Shown: positions 1 to 10,715, counted from the stretch's first letter. The stretch is DNA of 47,500 nt from Mesostigma viride (GCA_009746045.1 RPFO01001056.1:1-47500), one strand, 5' to 3'. The notes: generated by a model not told the origin, from the sequence alone. Program-made: numbers and translations.

Positions 1-677
1 GTGGGGCTCGGCGTACCTTCGTGCTCTTCCATGGCCCCCCCATTCGCCTTGGCTCCCAGCCACTACTCGGTGGCGCTCCGGCACCAGCTATTTGCCCCGC
101 AGCCTCTTGTTCCGGCCGGGCGGCCTTGTGGTAGCTGTGGGCAGCCGCTGGATCCCACGGGGACTCACTACCTTGCCTGCATGGGGGCCAACAGAATCAG
201 AATTGGTATTTGTATTTGCACACTGTCCTCCTGACGGTGGTGCTCGCCATGATTCGGTCAGTTTTCCCCCACGCGAACATCCGGTCCGAGGATGCGGATG
301 GCGCTGCCTTCTATTCCCCCAACCACCGGCCTGACATCGTGGTGCTGGACTTTGAGGGGGGTGGCCGGCATCTGCTTATTGACGTTTCGGTGGCGCGGCC
401 CTTGGCTCTTAGCCACGTGGCTGGGGCCTCCCTCACGGCAGGTTACACGGCGGACCGGGCGGAGCGGGCCAAGCTCCTGGCCTACGGCGACGTCGGGCAC
501 CATCGTGTGGTGCCCTTTGTCCTGGAGGAGTTTGGGGCCATGGGGCCCCTGACCTCCGCCTTCTTCAAGGAGTGCTGCCGGCTCCGGAGGACCGGCTGGA
601 CCTGGAGGGCCAGCGGGCCCCATGGTCGGCGCGGACCTGGACGTCATATTGGCGTCAGCGCTTGTCGGTGGCGCTGA
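1..677 (+). pseudogene. C-terminal end of a non-LTR retrotransposon ORF with restriction-like endonuclease
   Basis: The first 200 bases encode a zinc-knuckle-like motif C-X2-C-X9-H-X3-C (Cys codons from about 127, then His and Cys to about 180). From about 240 a second frame reads on with RPDIVVLD, then LLIDVSVA, then ERAKLLAYGD. This PD...(I)D...K pattern is that of the PD-(D/E)XK restriction-like endonuclease at the C-terminus of R2-type and other early-branching non-LTR elements, where it nicks the target for reverse transcription. That the CCHC motif directly precedes it supports the assignment. The frame changes between about 195 and 215, so the copy is broken or carries an indel. The RT domain would lie upstream of the window. 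I infer the family from motif order only. Another PD-(D/E)XK retroelement tail is possible. Confidence 0.6.
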
Positions 678-876
678 CTCGGGCCATGGCTGACATCATG
701 CTCCGCCGTACGCGGCTGATTTTGCGGTGCAGCAGGGCTATTAGGTTCCTCCCGTTAGGCGTTTCCATTGGTCTTATCGTAGTATAGAGCTTTGACATGG
801 CTCTGTATATAGGTTTATAGCTGGGCGTTTGCTTTGGTTTGAGTGATTTCACTCTGCTGTAAGTAATTATATTTTT
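678..876 (+). other. Probable 3' UTR of the non-LTR remnant
   Basis: There is no coding frame here. The stretch becomes AT-rich towards 870 and runs directly into the hairpin repeat at 877. It probably is the 3' untranslated tail of the upstream retroelement. The exact element end cannot be fixed from one copy. Confidence 0.35.
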
Positions 877-1150
877 AATACATAGGAAGGAGTGACTATG
901 TACTCCACCCTATGTACCCCAAGAGTACATAGGGTGGCACCCTATGTACTCCAAGAGTACATAGGGTGGAGTACATAGTGTCTCCAATGCAGCAGCACTC
1001 CGCTATGTACTCGACTCATGACGACTGCCCGAAGCAGTTCCTCTGCGAGTGAGCCACGTGGATCGGGGCCGACGCGTCGCCTTGATTTTTGAATTTCCGA
1101 ACGCGCCAGACCATACCGCCGCGTTACATTTTGCACGAGCGCACGCTTGA
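877..1150 (-). repeat. Hairpin-forming dispersed repeat (family P), single copy
   Basis: Positions 885-985 are built of overlapping palindromes around CTATGTACTC and GAGTACATAG, so either strand can fold into several consecutive hairpins. The same motif and its flank, including a conserved stretch around GAAATTCAAA and CTGCTTCGGG, occur in opposite orientation at about 38205-38545. The repeat is therefore a dispersed element of roughly 250-340 bp and not just a local palindrome. No ORF is present. It looks like a foldback or MITE-like element, but no clear target duplication was found. Confidence 0.6.
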
Positions 1151-1159
1151 AAGCCTCAC

Positions 1160-1239
1160 CAGTGCCCAGAACGCAGCACCAGTGCCCAGAACGCAGCACC
1201 AGTGCCCAGAACGCAGCACCAGTGCCCAGAACGCAGCGC
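1160..1239 (+). repeat. 20-bp tandem repeat, four units
   Basis: The unit AGTGCCCAGAACGCAGCACC is repeated four times without mismatch until the last few bases. It lies just before the putative gene at 1253. Confidence 0.95.
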
Positions 1240-1252
1240 AGCAGCGGAAAAT

Positions 1253-2760
1253 ATGGGAAAGCGCCGGACTGACATGGCGGCACCAAAGGGTGCAGCGACC
1301 ACAAAGGGCGGGGTCTCGGCACGCGAGGCCCAGGGAGAAAGAAGGCGAGGCGAGCCGACGAGGAAAAAACGACCACTGGGGAAGCAGGAGGAGAACCTGG
1401 ACTCGGAGGAGACATAGAAACCTCCAACGACTCCGACGACGAGGACGACGAGTATATAGACGATGGTTGGACACCACGCCTCAAGGGTGGGCAGGACAAG
1501 GGCTCGGGCCGCAAGGGGAAGACTAGGAAAGCTGAGGCAGGCAGCGGGGGCGCTACTCGCAGGCTGACCCTAGCGGGACAGCCGCGGACGTCCGCCAACT
1601 CAAGAGCGACATGGCGAAGCAGAAAGAAATGACCGACAAGATGTATGAGATGCTTCAACAGTTACTGGACCAGGGTCGGCAGCCCCGGTCGCAGGAGGCC
1701 ACGCCCACACAGCCGACCCGGCTTTCCAGTGCCTCAGGTCCTGAGGGGAGCCCGGCGAGCGACGCTCGCGGCTCGATCGACGCTGGCTTCGTTCCAGTCT
1801 TCGAATGGGTAAACCCCTCTGCTGTATTAGGGGAACCCTTTAAAGTGCATCATTCCGTATGGTTCTCCTTGGAGTTGTTTGGGGTGATTATGATCTACGA
1901 AATGCAAATGCAATCAACAGTACTTGTCACGTGTTCGTTCATTCTGGTGTGTGTTTTTTGTGGTCTCGCAGTGGAAAAAGAAGGAGATCCAGGCTGCGTT
2001 TGACGACATGGATGGCCACTTTCTCACCCCTGAGGCCATGGACCAGGAGGATGACGGGGGGCTGTGGAAGAAGTATGTTGCCATCGTGGCGGACGTGGCC
2101 ATCAGAACAATTACATGCGGCAGGGCAGGAGGGAGGCCGCCGCCAAGCACGCAGCATCGGCAATGAGATGCCACCTGACATCAACCAGGTCCAATGCCAA
2201 GAAGCAGATTCGAAAGATGACGCTGGACAACAAGAAGTACGTTGAGGCGGCGGCAGCGCCAGCCGGCGACATCCGCAAGGGGCGTAAACGCCTGGTATAT
2301 GACGTAAGTAGGTACTTACGGGTCACTTTGCTGCTCAACTAGGTTTAATGGGTGGTGGCCTGTATACGTGTGGACTAAAAACGATATGGTAAAGCCTTGC
2401 TGTTCTTCCTTGTGCCCTTTGCAACATCATGCATTATATATCCATGCTGTCGTATGCATTACATTCTACACTTGCTCACTGTCATGTATGTGTGTACGCT
2501 TGCAATTGGACTTGCTCGTGGTGTCAATGCGCAGTTCCTCCTTCGCAAGTTCAAGCACTGGAACGTGGACACGATGAAGCAGCGAAAGGTCCTGATTGAC
2601 CATGTCGGCCTTGTGGTAGACTCCGTGTGGGAAGCTGAGGCTGACATGAGGGCCAAAGCTAGCTGGCCTCGTGGCGAGGAAGTTTCTGACCACCGCTGAC
2701 GCAGCCAAGTTAGATGCAGACCTGGACGACCTCATTGAGGAGGAAGCACTGGACGAGTGA
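1253..2760 (+). pseudogene. Three-exon gene of unknown function, frames interrupted
   Basis: I do not recognise this protein. Exon 1 ends at 1808 and encodes a basic cluster (GRKKARRADEE), an acidic run (DSDDEDDEYIDD) and a heptad-like helix (VRQLKSDMAKQKEMTDKMYE). Introns 1809-1971 and 2304-2534 have GT donors (GTAAAC, GTAAGT) and CAG acceptors, and both are phase 0, which strongly supports the model. Exon 2 begins WWKKKEIQAAFDDMDGHFL across the junction. Exon 3 encodes FLLRKFKHWNVDTMKQRK and ends in an acidic tail (LDDLIEEEALDE) with TGA at 2758. To keep these frames, one-base changes are needed within exon 1 (near 1340 and 1560), near 2105 and near 2662. The gene is either degraded or the sequence has indel errors. 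The start at 1253 is a guess. The charge pattern suggests a nucleic-acid-binding or transposon-accessory protein, which is inference. Confidence 0.5.
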
Positions 2761-3119
2761 TGATAAATGGCATTAGCGGAAGACAATAATGACTATCCAC
2801 AACTTGTGCACGGTATACAATGGCATCAGGCCATGCCTTGGCTGGACCCCAAGTCCAGACTTACCACCAGCTGGTAATGTTACGCTAGGTGGAACCTTGT
2901 ATTATGGCAGGACCTTGAAGACATTGATGATGATACTGCCTTTGAATACTCTGTGTTTTTCTGATGTGAGCCAATGATGCTATGTGTTTTATCATGGTGG
3001 GCCGCACCTTGTCTTTTACACTTACACTTATGGTTCTCTGAATAAATTATTTTTATATCATATGTGCATAATAAATTGTTAGAGACTGTCTAAATCAAAT
3101 CCTGCATTTGAGATCCATA
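2761..3119 (+). promoter_or_regulatory. 3' flank with AATAAA signal at 3041-3046
   Basis: There is no coding frame. AATAAA at 3041 lies about 280 bases after the stop at 2758-2760, followed by AT-rich sequence, and fits the polyadenylation signal of the preceding gene. Confidence 0.45.
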
Positions 3120-3884
3120 ACCAAGACGGTAACTAGTTATGGGTTTGGTTACTGGGCCATAATAACCATGGCAGTAACCAGGCCTGTTTACGGGGCAATA
3201 ACTAGTAGTGGTTACTGGCCTGGTTACGGGCCAGTAACCACAGGCCCGTAACCTGCCCCAGTACATAATACCGGACCAGTAACCATGGCAATAACCAGGA
3301 CCATTTACGGTGCCGTAACTAGTAATGGTTACTGGCCAGGTTACGGGCCGTAACCAGGACAGTAGCCATGCCCGAGACTGGCCCGTAACCTATGCTGATG
3401 CCAAATACCGGACCCGTAACCATGCCAGTAACCATGCCCGTTTACGGGTCAGTTACTTGTACAGGTTACGGGTCAGTTACTTGTACGGGCCAGTTACGGG
3501 TCCCGTAACCAGGCTAGTAACCCATCCCGGTTATCAGAACTGGTCCCGTAACCATGCCGGTAACCCATCCCGTTCTCAGAACTGGTCCCGTAACCATATC
3601 AGTTTACCGCCCGGTAACTTCTACTTGGGCCGTAACCATGCCCGTAACCAGATAGGTTACGGGCATGGTTACGGCTCCGGTAAAAGTTACCGCCCAGTAA
3701 ACGTTCCGGTAACTACTATTACCGCCCAGTAACCATTACCGGCCGGTATTTAGTCTGTCGCGTTTAAGGTTACCGGCCGGTAACCTGGCCGGTAACCTTA
3801 AACGTACATGGTTACTGGCCAGTAACCGCCCCGGTAACCTCAACCGGGGCGTTTATGCCCCGTAAAATTAACTCCTAGTGATCC
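3120..3884 (-). repeat. GTTAC-rich repeat (module Z), left copy
   Basis: This block is made of dozens of degenerate GTTACNGG and CCNGTAAC words in both orientations. At least 400 bp of its right end (down from 3884) reappears in reverse orientation at 34857-35250, with only scattered differences. It is therefore a defined dispersed element and not random low complexity. Many internal words pair with one another, so it can fold heavily. It is non-coding. Confidence 0.8.
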
Positions 3885-4085
3885 GGGTCTTTTCTCGACC
3901 CGGTCACGAACACGAACACTGACCTGGGAGAGTACCCGAACCCGAACACGAACATGTTCGGTACATTGCCAGGTGACCCGAACACGAACACGAACATGTA
4001 CTGTTTAGGGTCAAGTGACCCAAACCCGAACCCGAACATTACCCGAACATTACCCGAACATTTTACCGAACACGAACAATTCATT
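3885..4085 (+). repeat. CGAACA-rich degenerate repeat, first block
   Basis: ACCCGAAC and ACACGAAC words are repeated, with CGAACATGTTCG palindromes. The block directly adjoins module Z. A related block follows at 4335-4535. Confidence 0.8.
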
Positions 4086-4334
4086 AAATAAATTATAATA
4101 AGTGAGAAACTATACATAGTTTGTTGTCACTTTTCCTTAAATACATGATGTACTATTAATCATTACGTAATAATCATTACCTGAACTAGTCCGGTCGTGC
4201 TTAGACAATTCTACAGACTACAACCGTACAACAGCTTTGCTCTTGCCAGCGTGTCGGCGGACTAAAATCTAAGGCCTTTTCATCAGAGAATCGTTGCCGA
4301 GTCGTCTCACTGGATGGTACTACAAGGATTCCGC
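4086..4334. other. Spacer between the two CGAACA blocks, no gene seen
   Basis: The stretch is AT-rich and has no ORF with coding character. Confidence 0.5.
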
Positions 4335-4535
4335 CAGAAAATGTTCGGTACCGGGTCAGAGGCGAACATGTTCGCCCGGTTCCCAGGGTGACCCGAATAC
4401 GGACACGAACATGTTCTGAAAGTTTCCAGGTGACCCGAACCCGAACAGCACATGTTCGGCCGAACATTTTTGCCGACCCGAACACCGCACATGTTCGGTA
4501 TCCGCCCGAACATGTCCGTGTTCGGTATGCGGCGG
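4335..4535 (-). repeat. CGAACA-rich degenerate repeat, second block
   Basis: It contains the same CCGAACA, CGAACATG and ATGTTCGG words as the block at 3885, including the palindrome CGAACATGTTCG. The two blocks may be the arms of one foldback element of about 650 bp. Confidence 0.75.
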
Positions 4536-4564
4536 ATGTGCCAGCCCTAGGAATAGGGGATGAA

Positions 4565-4704
4565 AATCCGTCAATCCATCCACCCATCCATCCATCCATC
4601 CACCGAAGGAAATTTGTCCCGAATTTGCAAGCATAAGGGTGAGGGTCTTCCGAAAATTGGCTCCGCCGTAGAGTTTCAACGGGCAAGTTGCAAACACGCA
4701 CGTT
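4565..4704 (-). repeat. Short CCAT tract plus dispersed module W (left copy)
   Basis: A short interrupted (CCAT)n tract at about 4573-4602 is followed by about 100 bases (4601-4704). These match 15096-15192 in inverted orientation with only a few differences. In both places the module touches a GGAT/CCAT array on the same side. Confidence 0.85.
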
Positions 4705-4719
4705 ACTTGATACGGTATA

Positions 4720-4763
4720 CATGAGTTGTTGTTGTTGTTGTTGTGGTGGTGGTGGTGGTGGTA
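4720..4763 (+). repeat. GTT and GGT trinucleotide tract
   Basis: A run of GTT units passes directly into a run of GGT units. Confidence 0.95.
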
Positions 4764-5303
4764 TACATGAGTACATAAATCTGTATCGCAAACCACTGAC
4801 CAGCCATTTGTACCTACTTTAAGATCTCTTGCCCAAAACCAGCCCTGCGATCTTAAAGCTGAAATTTCAAGAGAAGGGATTATTGGATATATTTGGAATA
4901 AACGTAAGGTAATCCACCCGGCTAAGGGCCACCTTAATTGCAAAACTCCTGGCATTCCCAGGACTGGGCAGATTGTCATTCTGAGCACGGATTTGGAATC
5001 AGCGACATCGACTTCGCATGGTAAAATTCTTGTTGGGACCGTTTTGGCACGTTTTGGGGTGGGTGGGTGGGTGGGGGGCGGGGAGGCAAAGTCGGGTTAA
5101 GGGCCACCCCTGTTTTTTAGCAGGAAAAAGCAGGGGAAAGCGGGGAAAGGCCTTGGTTACATGGCTAGCGGTTTATTAAATTATTCTGCGCAGCATGCAG
5201 CGCCTAACACAGGTGGGCTTCCAGTTTGCTAGCTGCTTCCATTGACGGCTGAGAACCCTGAACTGAAGACGCAGAACAGCTGAGTTACAGACTTCGTGAG
5301 GGG
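4764..5303. other. No gene seen; G-rich tract at about 5055-5090
   Basis: No coding frame was found. A series of GGGT units followed by G runs near 5055-5090 meets the simple four-G-run rule for a possible quadruplex. Confidence 0.5.
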
Positions 5304-5589
5304 ATGGCAGAAGACACGTCCGGGCATCCAGCATTCCCCCAGAGGATGCTGGATGCTGGCTTAGTTGACTATAGGCACTTTAAAGCCCTCGTCATCGTCA
5401 CAATGAAAGACGCCGAGGGCAACGCTCCCAAGCAACCGACTGTAGAATTGTATCACCGGCGGGTTCCTTCTCGAGGTTGTTCCAGAGGAGAAATTGCGGG
5501 AATGCAGCTGGAACGACTATCAAAAACTGTTTAAGAAAGAGCACGCTACCACCGATGCTTGGAAGCAGCTGCGACAGCTGGCCACCTGA
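5304..5589 (+). pseudogene. 3' end of an unknown protein gene, one frame break
   Basis: I do not recognise this protein. From the ATG at 5304 the frame reads MAEDTSGHPAFPQRM and later ALVIVTMKDAEGNAPKQP. At about 5450 the coding-like frame changes by one base and continues as GGFLLEVVPEEKLREC, then WNDYQKLFKKEHATTDAWKQ, to TGA at 5587. The second part is charged and helical in character. AATAAA at 5607 lies 18 bases after the stop, which supports a real transcript end. Either the copy is a pseudogene or one base is wrong near 5450. The ATG may be internal, because a real gene may have exons upstream. Confidence 0.45.
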
Positions 5590-5840
5590 ATTGTGTTCAA
5601 GTTTTCAATAAAGTCTTTGCATGGTTGTGTGATTGATGAGCCGTGATTTGCCATGAACTAGTCTAACTTATTATGGCACATCAAGCGACCACATATAGGG
5701 CCACCTGAATTGTGTTCAAGTTTTCAATAAAGTCACTGCATGGTTGTGTACGTGATTGATGAGCCGTGGTTTGCCGTGAACTAGTCTAACTTATTATGGC
5801 ACATCAAGCGACCACATAGGGCCACCCTGAATTGTGCCAA
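5581..5840 (+). repeat. Tandem duplication (about 119 bp) of the gene tail
   Basis: The segment beginning GCCACCTGAATTGTG at 5581 is repeated from 5700 with a few differences. A third partial unit starts at about 5820. Each full unit contains the end of the stop region and an AATAAA. Confidence 0.9.
5607..5612 (+). promoter_or_regulatory. Polyadenylation signal AATAAA
   Basis: A perfect AATAAA lies just downstream of the TGA at 5587-5589. A second copy at 5726-5731 comes from the tandem duplication of this tail. Confidence 0.6.
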
Positions 5841-6007
5841 GGTGTGTGGGTGTGTCAAAAGTGTTCGATTGTTGTGTTACTTGCCATATCGAGCAACAAC
5901 ATGGAATCATAGATCCATTAAGACATATGAAGTGAGATCGACAACTATTCTATTGCAGTTGTGAAACAACTAATTTAGTTAGACATTAGTTACTTCCTTG
6001 GTCGTGG
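5841..6007. other. Spacer, no gene seen
   Basis: AT-rich sequence without coding character precedes the hexamer array. Confidence 0.4.
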
Positions 6008-6262
6008 TCGTGTGCGTGTGCGTGTGCGTGTGCGTGTGCGTGTGCGTGTGCGCGTGCGCGTGCGTGTGCGTGTGCGTGTGCGTGTGCGTGTGCGTGTGCG
6101 TGTGCGTGTGCGTGTGCGTGTGCGTGTGCGTGTGCGTGTGCGTGTGCGTGTGCGTGTGCGTGTGCGTGTGCGTGTGCGTGTGCGTGTGCGTGTGCGTGTG
6201 CGTGTGCGTGTGCGTGTGCGTGTGCGTGTGCGTGTGCGTGTGCGTGTGCGTGTGCGTGTGCA
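6008..6262 (+). repeat. (GTGTGC)n hexamer microsatellite
   Basis: About 42 units of GTGTGC are broken only by a short GCGCGTGCGC stretch near 6050-6063. Alternating purine-pyrimidine steps run throughout, a pattern that favours Z-DNA. The long Val-Cys, Arg-Val and His-Ala reading frames here are artefacts of the repeat. Confidence 0.97.
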
Positions 6263-6331
6263 GGATTGAGTGTGGGCAAGGGCAAGTGCAATGGCAAAAT
6301 ATCTAGAACCTTGATGTCTAATCACTGCAAG

Positions 6332-6357
6332 AAAATGTCCTCAAATGAGGACATTTT
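6332..6357. repeat. Near-perfect hairpin
   Basis: The 12-base arms AAAATGTCCTCA and TGAGGACATTTT are separated by two bases. Confidence 0.85.
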
Positions 6358-6867
6358 AAAGATGGATACCATTTGTAATAACTCACACATGTCAACACAT
6401 CCATGGGTACGGTATGGAACCATTAACTTTTATGATATGCTTGAGCAAGAGTTGAAATGCTTTACATCCATGAAATATGCTCATTTTATTATTGTTTACG
6501 ATTTATGAATGCAGGGGGGTCGTTACAGGAGTGACCAAAAAGCACTCTGACAAGTCATGTTCAATGTGCCAAGAAAGAAGGCATGGCCAGGTCATGGCTG
6601 GTCCTGAAAATGCACCGAGGGTGCCCACAACATGTCTACGTTACACCCTCGCTATCCTAGACCCTGCAGCCTGCCAGGGGGGGGGGCACAAAATGTAACT
6701 GGCAGCCAGGGACGATGGTGCAGGCCAAATAGCAGGTGTAAAGCTAGCTCAGTCCAAAGAGTGAAACAAGAAGCAAATATTTGCGTAGGCCAAGGTTAGG
6801 TCCAAGATTGTCGTTAGAGGCTTGGCTGCCACCACGGTGCTAAACCATGATGCTGAAGCCTCGCATT
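6358..6867. other. No gene seen
   Basis: Short open frames exist, but none shows coding character or a recognisable motif. A run of nine G lies near 6678-6686. Confidence 0.45.
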
Positions 6868-7070
6868 ATCAAGGAGACAACCAGCGCAGGCCAGAAATCG
6901 GGAGAATCCGGACCATGGTAGCTTGAGCCTGCCGTTATCTTGTCCGCGTGTTCGAGTCGTTCAGGATGATGAAGATGAATGGTGATGGAAAAGTGTATCC
7001 TTGTGCATTGAAATTATGGCTGGCTTACGTGTAGAGCGACTAGATGACCTAGACGGTGGGGCCGGAAACA
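6868..7070 (+). repeat. Dispersed repeat family R, long copy with insertion
   Basis: The copy starts with ATCAAGGAGACAACCAGC and continues through CCATGGTAGCTTGAGCC. It matches the inverted copy at 7548-7695, except for about 60 extra bases at about 6957-7016. The conserved end with AAGGAGACAA recurs at 12548, 12983, 13857 and 41117. Confidence 0.85.
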
Positions 7071-7547
7071 GCATGCTTGATCAGGGCGTGTGTTTCGAGC
7101 CTAACTGAAGCCTCGCATTATATATGAAACATATACTGAAAAGAGGCACATATTGTAACACAATAACAATGTAAACATGACAAGCTCAAGTTTCCAAGCC
7201 AGTCTTCATCACTTGGACAAGAGTTAAAGCGTTAGAAACATATGAAAATCAGAATATGGGCAACATCCCAGCAATCCTTGAAAAGCTTCAGGCAGTATAT
7301 GTGTTAAATAAAACAACCACATTGCAATTAAACACAGCGACTTCTACTTGCTGCTGTTTTGACATCGCAAGACCGTTTACCTTTTCAGTGACGCAACGGG
7401 AAAAGAAAGCACTGTCCAGCAAACTTCCGTAATTCCGCTTTGTCGCCGTTTACCGAAACAGCGATAACATTTTTGTCGCGAGGGTTTTCTAGCTCCAACT
7501 CGGACCAGCCAGCAGCAACCTCTATTGGCACCCGTGATCATTACTAT
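7071..7547. other. No gene seen
   Basis: AT-rich sequence between two inverted copies of repeat R. No frame with coding character was found. Confidence 0.5.
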
Positions 7548-7695
7548 CATAATACGCCGTCTAGGTCATCTAGTCGCTCTACACGTAAGCCACGAACACG
7601 CGGACAAGATAACGGCAGGCTCGAGCTACCATGGTCCGGATTCTCCCGATTTCTGACCTGCGCTGGTTGTCTCCTTGATAATACGCCAACCCCTT
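7548..7695 (-). repeat. Dispersed repeat family R, inverted copy
   Basis: Read on the minus strand it matches 6868-7070 without the 60-base insert. The conserved end TTGTCTCCTTGAT lies at about 7667-7680. The two copies form an imperfect inverted repeat about 480 bases apart. Confidence 0.85.
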
Positions 7696-8064
7696 CAGGG
7701 TGACATCCGTTGTCACGACTCGACGGCTTATGGTCGTCATAGGGAATGAACGCCGGTTCATATGGAACAGTGAACAAGCTGCTTGTCGAGCTTTATGCGG
7801 AGCACGTAACCTTGGGCAACGATCGTTGCTCAATCCATACGATGCAAGTACCGACTGGATACATACGAAGCAACGACCGACAACAAACAGCTGGAATTAC
7901 GGCATGGCTTGGAGGCAACCGCTGGCCCTTCCCTTGCAGCTACGCCGCCAGCCCGCCACAGTTGTGCAATATTCTGGTCATTTCCAGGTAAATAGGTGTA
8001 CGTTTATTCCAAATATAACCAGTAGTTAATCCCTGCTAAGCCTAGGGTATCAAGATGTCAGTGG
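7696..8064. other. No gene seen
   Basis: Unique-looking flank of the Mutator-like element. Overlapping short frames show no recognisable protein. Confidence 0.4.
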
Positions 8065-8073
8065 CTCCAGGAA
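8065..8073. repeat. Target-site duplication of the Mutator-like element, left
   Basis: CTCCAGGAA directly abuts the left terminal inverted repeat and is repeated at 15089-15097. Confidence 0.9.
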
Positions 8074-8288
8074 GGGTTTTTGGAAATCACACCCGGTGTT
8101 GGCAACACCCGATGACAGATGACAATGACGAGAGGCTACGGTACGCGTCGATAAATACGGGTAACGCTTGCGAAAGGAACGGTGTGGGCCGATAAATACG
8201 GGTAACGCTTGCAGACGCGGCGGCATAAGCCGGAAACATCGTGATCAGGGACGAAACGAACGGAAAGCGCAGCCTACTGGCTCATACT
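8074..8288 (+). repeat. Left terminal inverted repeat of the MULE
   Basis: It begins GGGTTTTTGGAAATCACACC and ends at GGCTCATACT. An internal stretch with GATAAATACGGGTAACGC is repeated twice. It is the mirror of 14874-15088. Confidence 0.95.
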
Positions 8289-9290
8289 TGCGAAACCGTT
8301 TGTGGGTCAAGATGGCGGCCTGTGGGCCATACCATGCCAAGGCGGCCGCGTAAAGTGTTTATGAACGATGATTTTGAACGTGGCGTAAAAACGACTTCCT
8401 GGCCACCACGCCGTTGCACCCGGTTCTCGGTAGAGCTTGCCGCATCACAGCACTATCGGGTTGAGCCGTCAGAGACTGCTAACGTGTTCAAGGTTTCCTT
8501 TGTTGGAGAATGTTCAAATGTGAAGGAGAAGCTTGATCTGTGCTTGGATTCCTGTGGTCAGGCACAAAAGGAACGTTTGGTTACGACCGGGGAGGACGGC
8601 CATGTTTTGGAGTGCACATGCCAATTTCCAGCCTTTGTAGGCCTCCCATGCCGCCATTGTTTAGCCGTTGAGGTGCATCTTCATCAGTGCAAGCAGGTGC
8701 CGATTCAATTGGTGTGCGATAGGTGGAAGCAACCCTAGCCGGACACTATTGAGAGCCAGCTACAATTCCAACAGATGGTAACTGTACACCCTGAGAACAG
8801 CCGTGATGATGATGTCAACGTGGATGTCGCTCAAGGCACGGAGCCTACGTATACTGACATTCTCGCTCACATGAAGGCATGGGCTTCTTTGGCGCATGAG
8901 GGTCGTTGTGGCTCGGATTTTCTCAGGCATTGTAAGTCATACTGACAGCAGAAGACACTGCCATAAAGTCAGGTCAGTCACAATGCGACATTGCCGGGAG
9001 GGGATGGAAGTGCTGCTCGCTTGGTAGAAAACCCTTTAGGTCCTCCACCCCGTGGTCGGGGAAAACAACCACGTAAACAAAGAGCACACCATCCCAACGA
9101 GCCACCCACGTCAAAACGCAAGGTCTCTGCAACTCTTGGTGGAAGCGTTGTCGGTGAGGCTACGGGTACTTCGAAGCGGGCCCGGGCCCGATGCGGGTTC
9201 GTTGCTTCTCTTGGTCACGGCAACTGCCCTAGCAATGCCGCGTCTGCTCCAAGTGTTGGCAGTGCTTGTTCGCAACCCCAACTCCCATGA
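8241..9290 (+). pseudogene. MULE transposase C-terminal region with SWIM zinc finger
   Basis: The visible SWIM motif is CTCQFPAFVGLPCRH (C-X-C-Xn-C-X-H), at about 8610-8660. In MURA/FAR1-type transposases this finger follows the catalytic RNase H-like core and binds DNA or partners. Downstream, NPLGPPPRGRGKQP and a Lys/Arg-rich tail resemble the usual C-terminal end of MULE transposases. One reading frame stays open across the whole span except for three nonsense codons: TAG at 8736, TGA at 8943 and TAA at 8964. No frameshift is needed. The DDE core, expected upstream, is missing because the left inverted repeat begins immediately before. This is therefore a truncated, point-mutated pseudogene. 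An ATG at 8334 could start a short SWIM-only protein ending at 8738. Confidence 0.85.
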
Positions 9291-10362
9291 GCGAATATGA
9301 AACTGCAACCTCGATGCACCTTCACGAGGTCAATGCCCTCATGGATCATTTGGAGGTATTTGCTGGCAATGTTGCTAGCATGGCAGCGCTTGCTTAGTGC
9401 AATAGGGAAGGTGCAACTTCTATGCACCACAGGCTGCCTACATCCTTTCCGGCACATCCATCTTCACGTTAACAATCCTAAGTGGGACAACATGTGTATC
9501 CTGGCTACATTTCATCTGTGTTTGTTGTAAGTTGGTGCGTTTCCTCGGCCATAAAACTTCGTATCAACATTGAACATCTTCTTGCCGTAGTGTAATATGA
9601 GTATCTCAAACATATGTGCCGGGCCATTGTCTTGCTCCCGAACATTTTGCGGTGTTTGGCTTTAAGCACTATAATGGAATGTTGGAGTTGTGGTGTCCAT
9701 TGTAGTGCTTGTTGGCTGCCTCCATGATCGTGAGATGTGGCCTTGAATCTCATGTGTGTATTTTCTTTCAACGATGGACTTGAGTGCTTGGTTTCTTTGC
9801 GTTACTTATACATGTGGCGCCAACTCCTCCCAAATGTACAAGGCCACCCCCAGACATGCAACCATGCCCTTGTTTACACACTTGCAGGTGCGGCGCATGG
9901 TGGACGGACCTACGTGGCGCTGCATGCGACATATCTTCTTGCTGCTGCGGCCCGGCTACTATTGCTACACTTATCATCAAGGATGTGGCATATCAGTGGT
10001 GCCATCATCATAATGCTTGGCAACGTTTGAAGCTCAATCAGCCATCATGGTGTGGACAGTAGGCCTAGTGGCCCTTGCTTGCGATGGAGCCGTGGTGCCA
10101 CCATCACTTCCCCCGGTGGACATCTGTGCTTCCCATCAGTTCCAACGTTCACTACATGTGTTGAGCCACTCATGTTGACGGTGGTTCAAGCATGGTTGAA
10201 GCCAGCCTGAAGTGGCTGGTTTGGCATGTGCCGATTTAGTGGCTAGACGAGTAGTGGGCTCTCAACCCACTCGGGTGCAAAAAGCGAATCTTCACTGGTA
10301 GTTTGACATGTCAGGCTTTGTTGGTGAAAGCTCGTGTAGGCTGTCCAACTGAGTGGTGGTTT
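9291..10362. other. MULE interior, no gene seen
   Basis: Several short frames overlap on both strands, but none has coding character. The sequence is unique within the window. Confidence 0.45.
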
Positions 10363-10715
10363 CAATGGCCGCCGCCGCCTCCTCCTCCGGGCCGCCGCCG
10401 CCTCCTACGGGCCGCTGCCGCCTCCGGGCCGCCGCCGCCGCCTCCTATGGGCCGCTGCCGCCTCCTGGCCGCCACCGCCTCCTCCGGGCCGCCGCTGCCG
10501 CCGCCGCCTCCGGGCCGCCGCCGCCGCCGCCGCCTCCTCCGGGCCGCTGCCGCCTCCGGGCCGCCGCCGCCTCCTCCGGGCCGCTGCCGCCTCCAAGCCG
10601 CCACCGCCTCCTCCGGGCCGCCGCCGCCTCCTCCTCCTTCGGGCCGCCGCTGCCGCCGCCGGCTCCGGGCTGCTGCCCCCGCCGCCTCCTCTGGGCTGCC
10701 TCCGCCTTAGCCGGG
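10363..10715 (+). repeat. GCC-rich minisatellite
   Basis: Degenerate units of the type CCTCCTCCGGGCCGCCGC are repeated for about 350 bases. All six frames are open or nearly so and give Pro-rich or Arg/Ala-rich sequences. I treat these as artefacts of composition. Confidence 0.9.

Noticed and set aside
6008-6262. Val-Cys, Arg-Val and His-Ala repeat proteins
   Set aside because: A GTGTGC hexamer array keeps several frames open by composition alone.
6868-6960. Functional tRNA gene inside repeat R
   Set aside because: There are box-like words at a suitable distance, but no cloverleaf or acceptor stem could be paired by eye.
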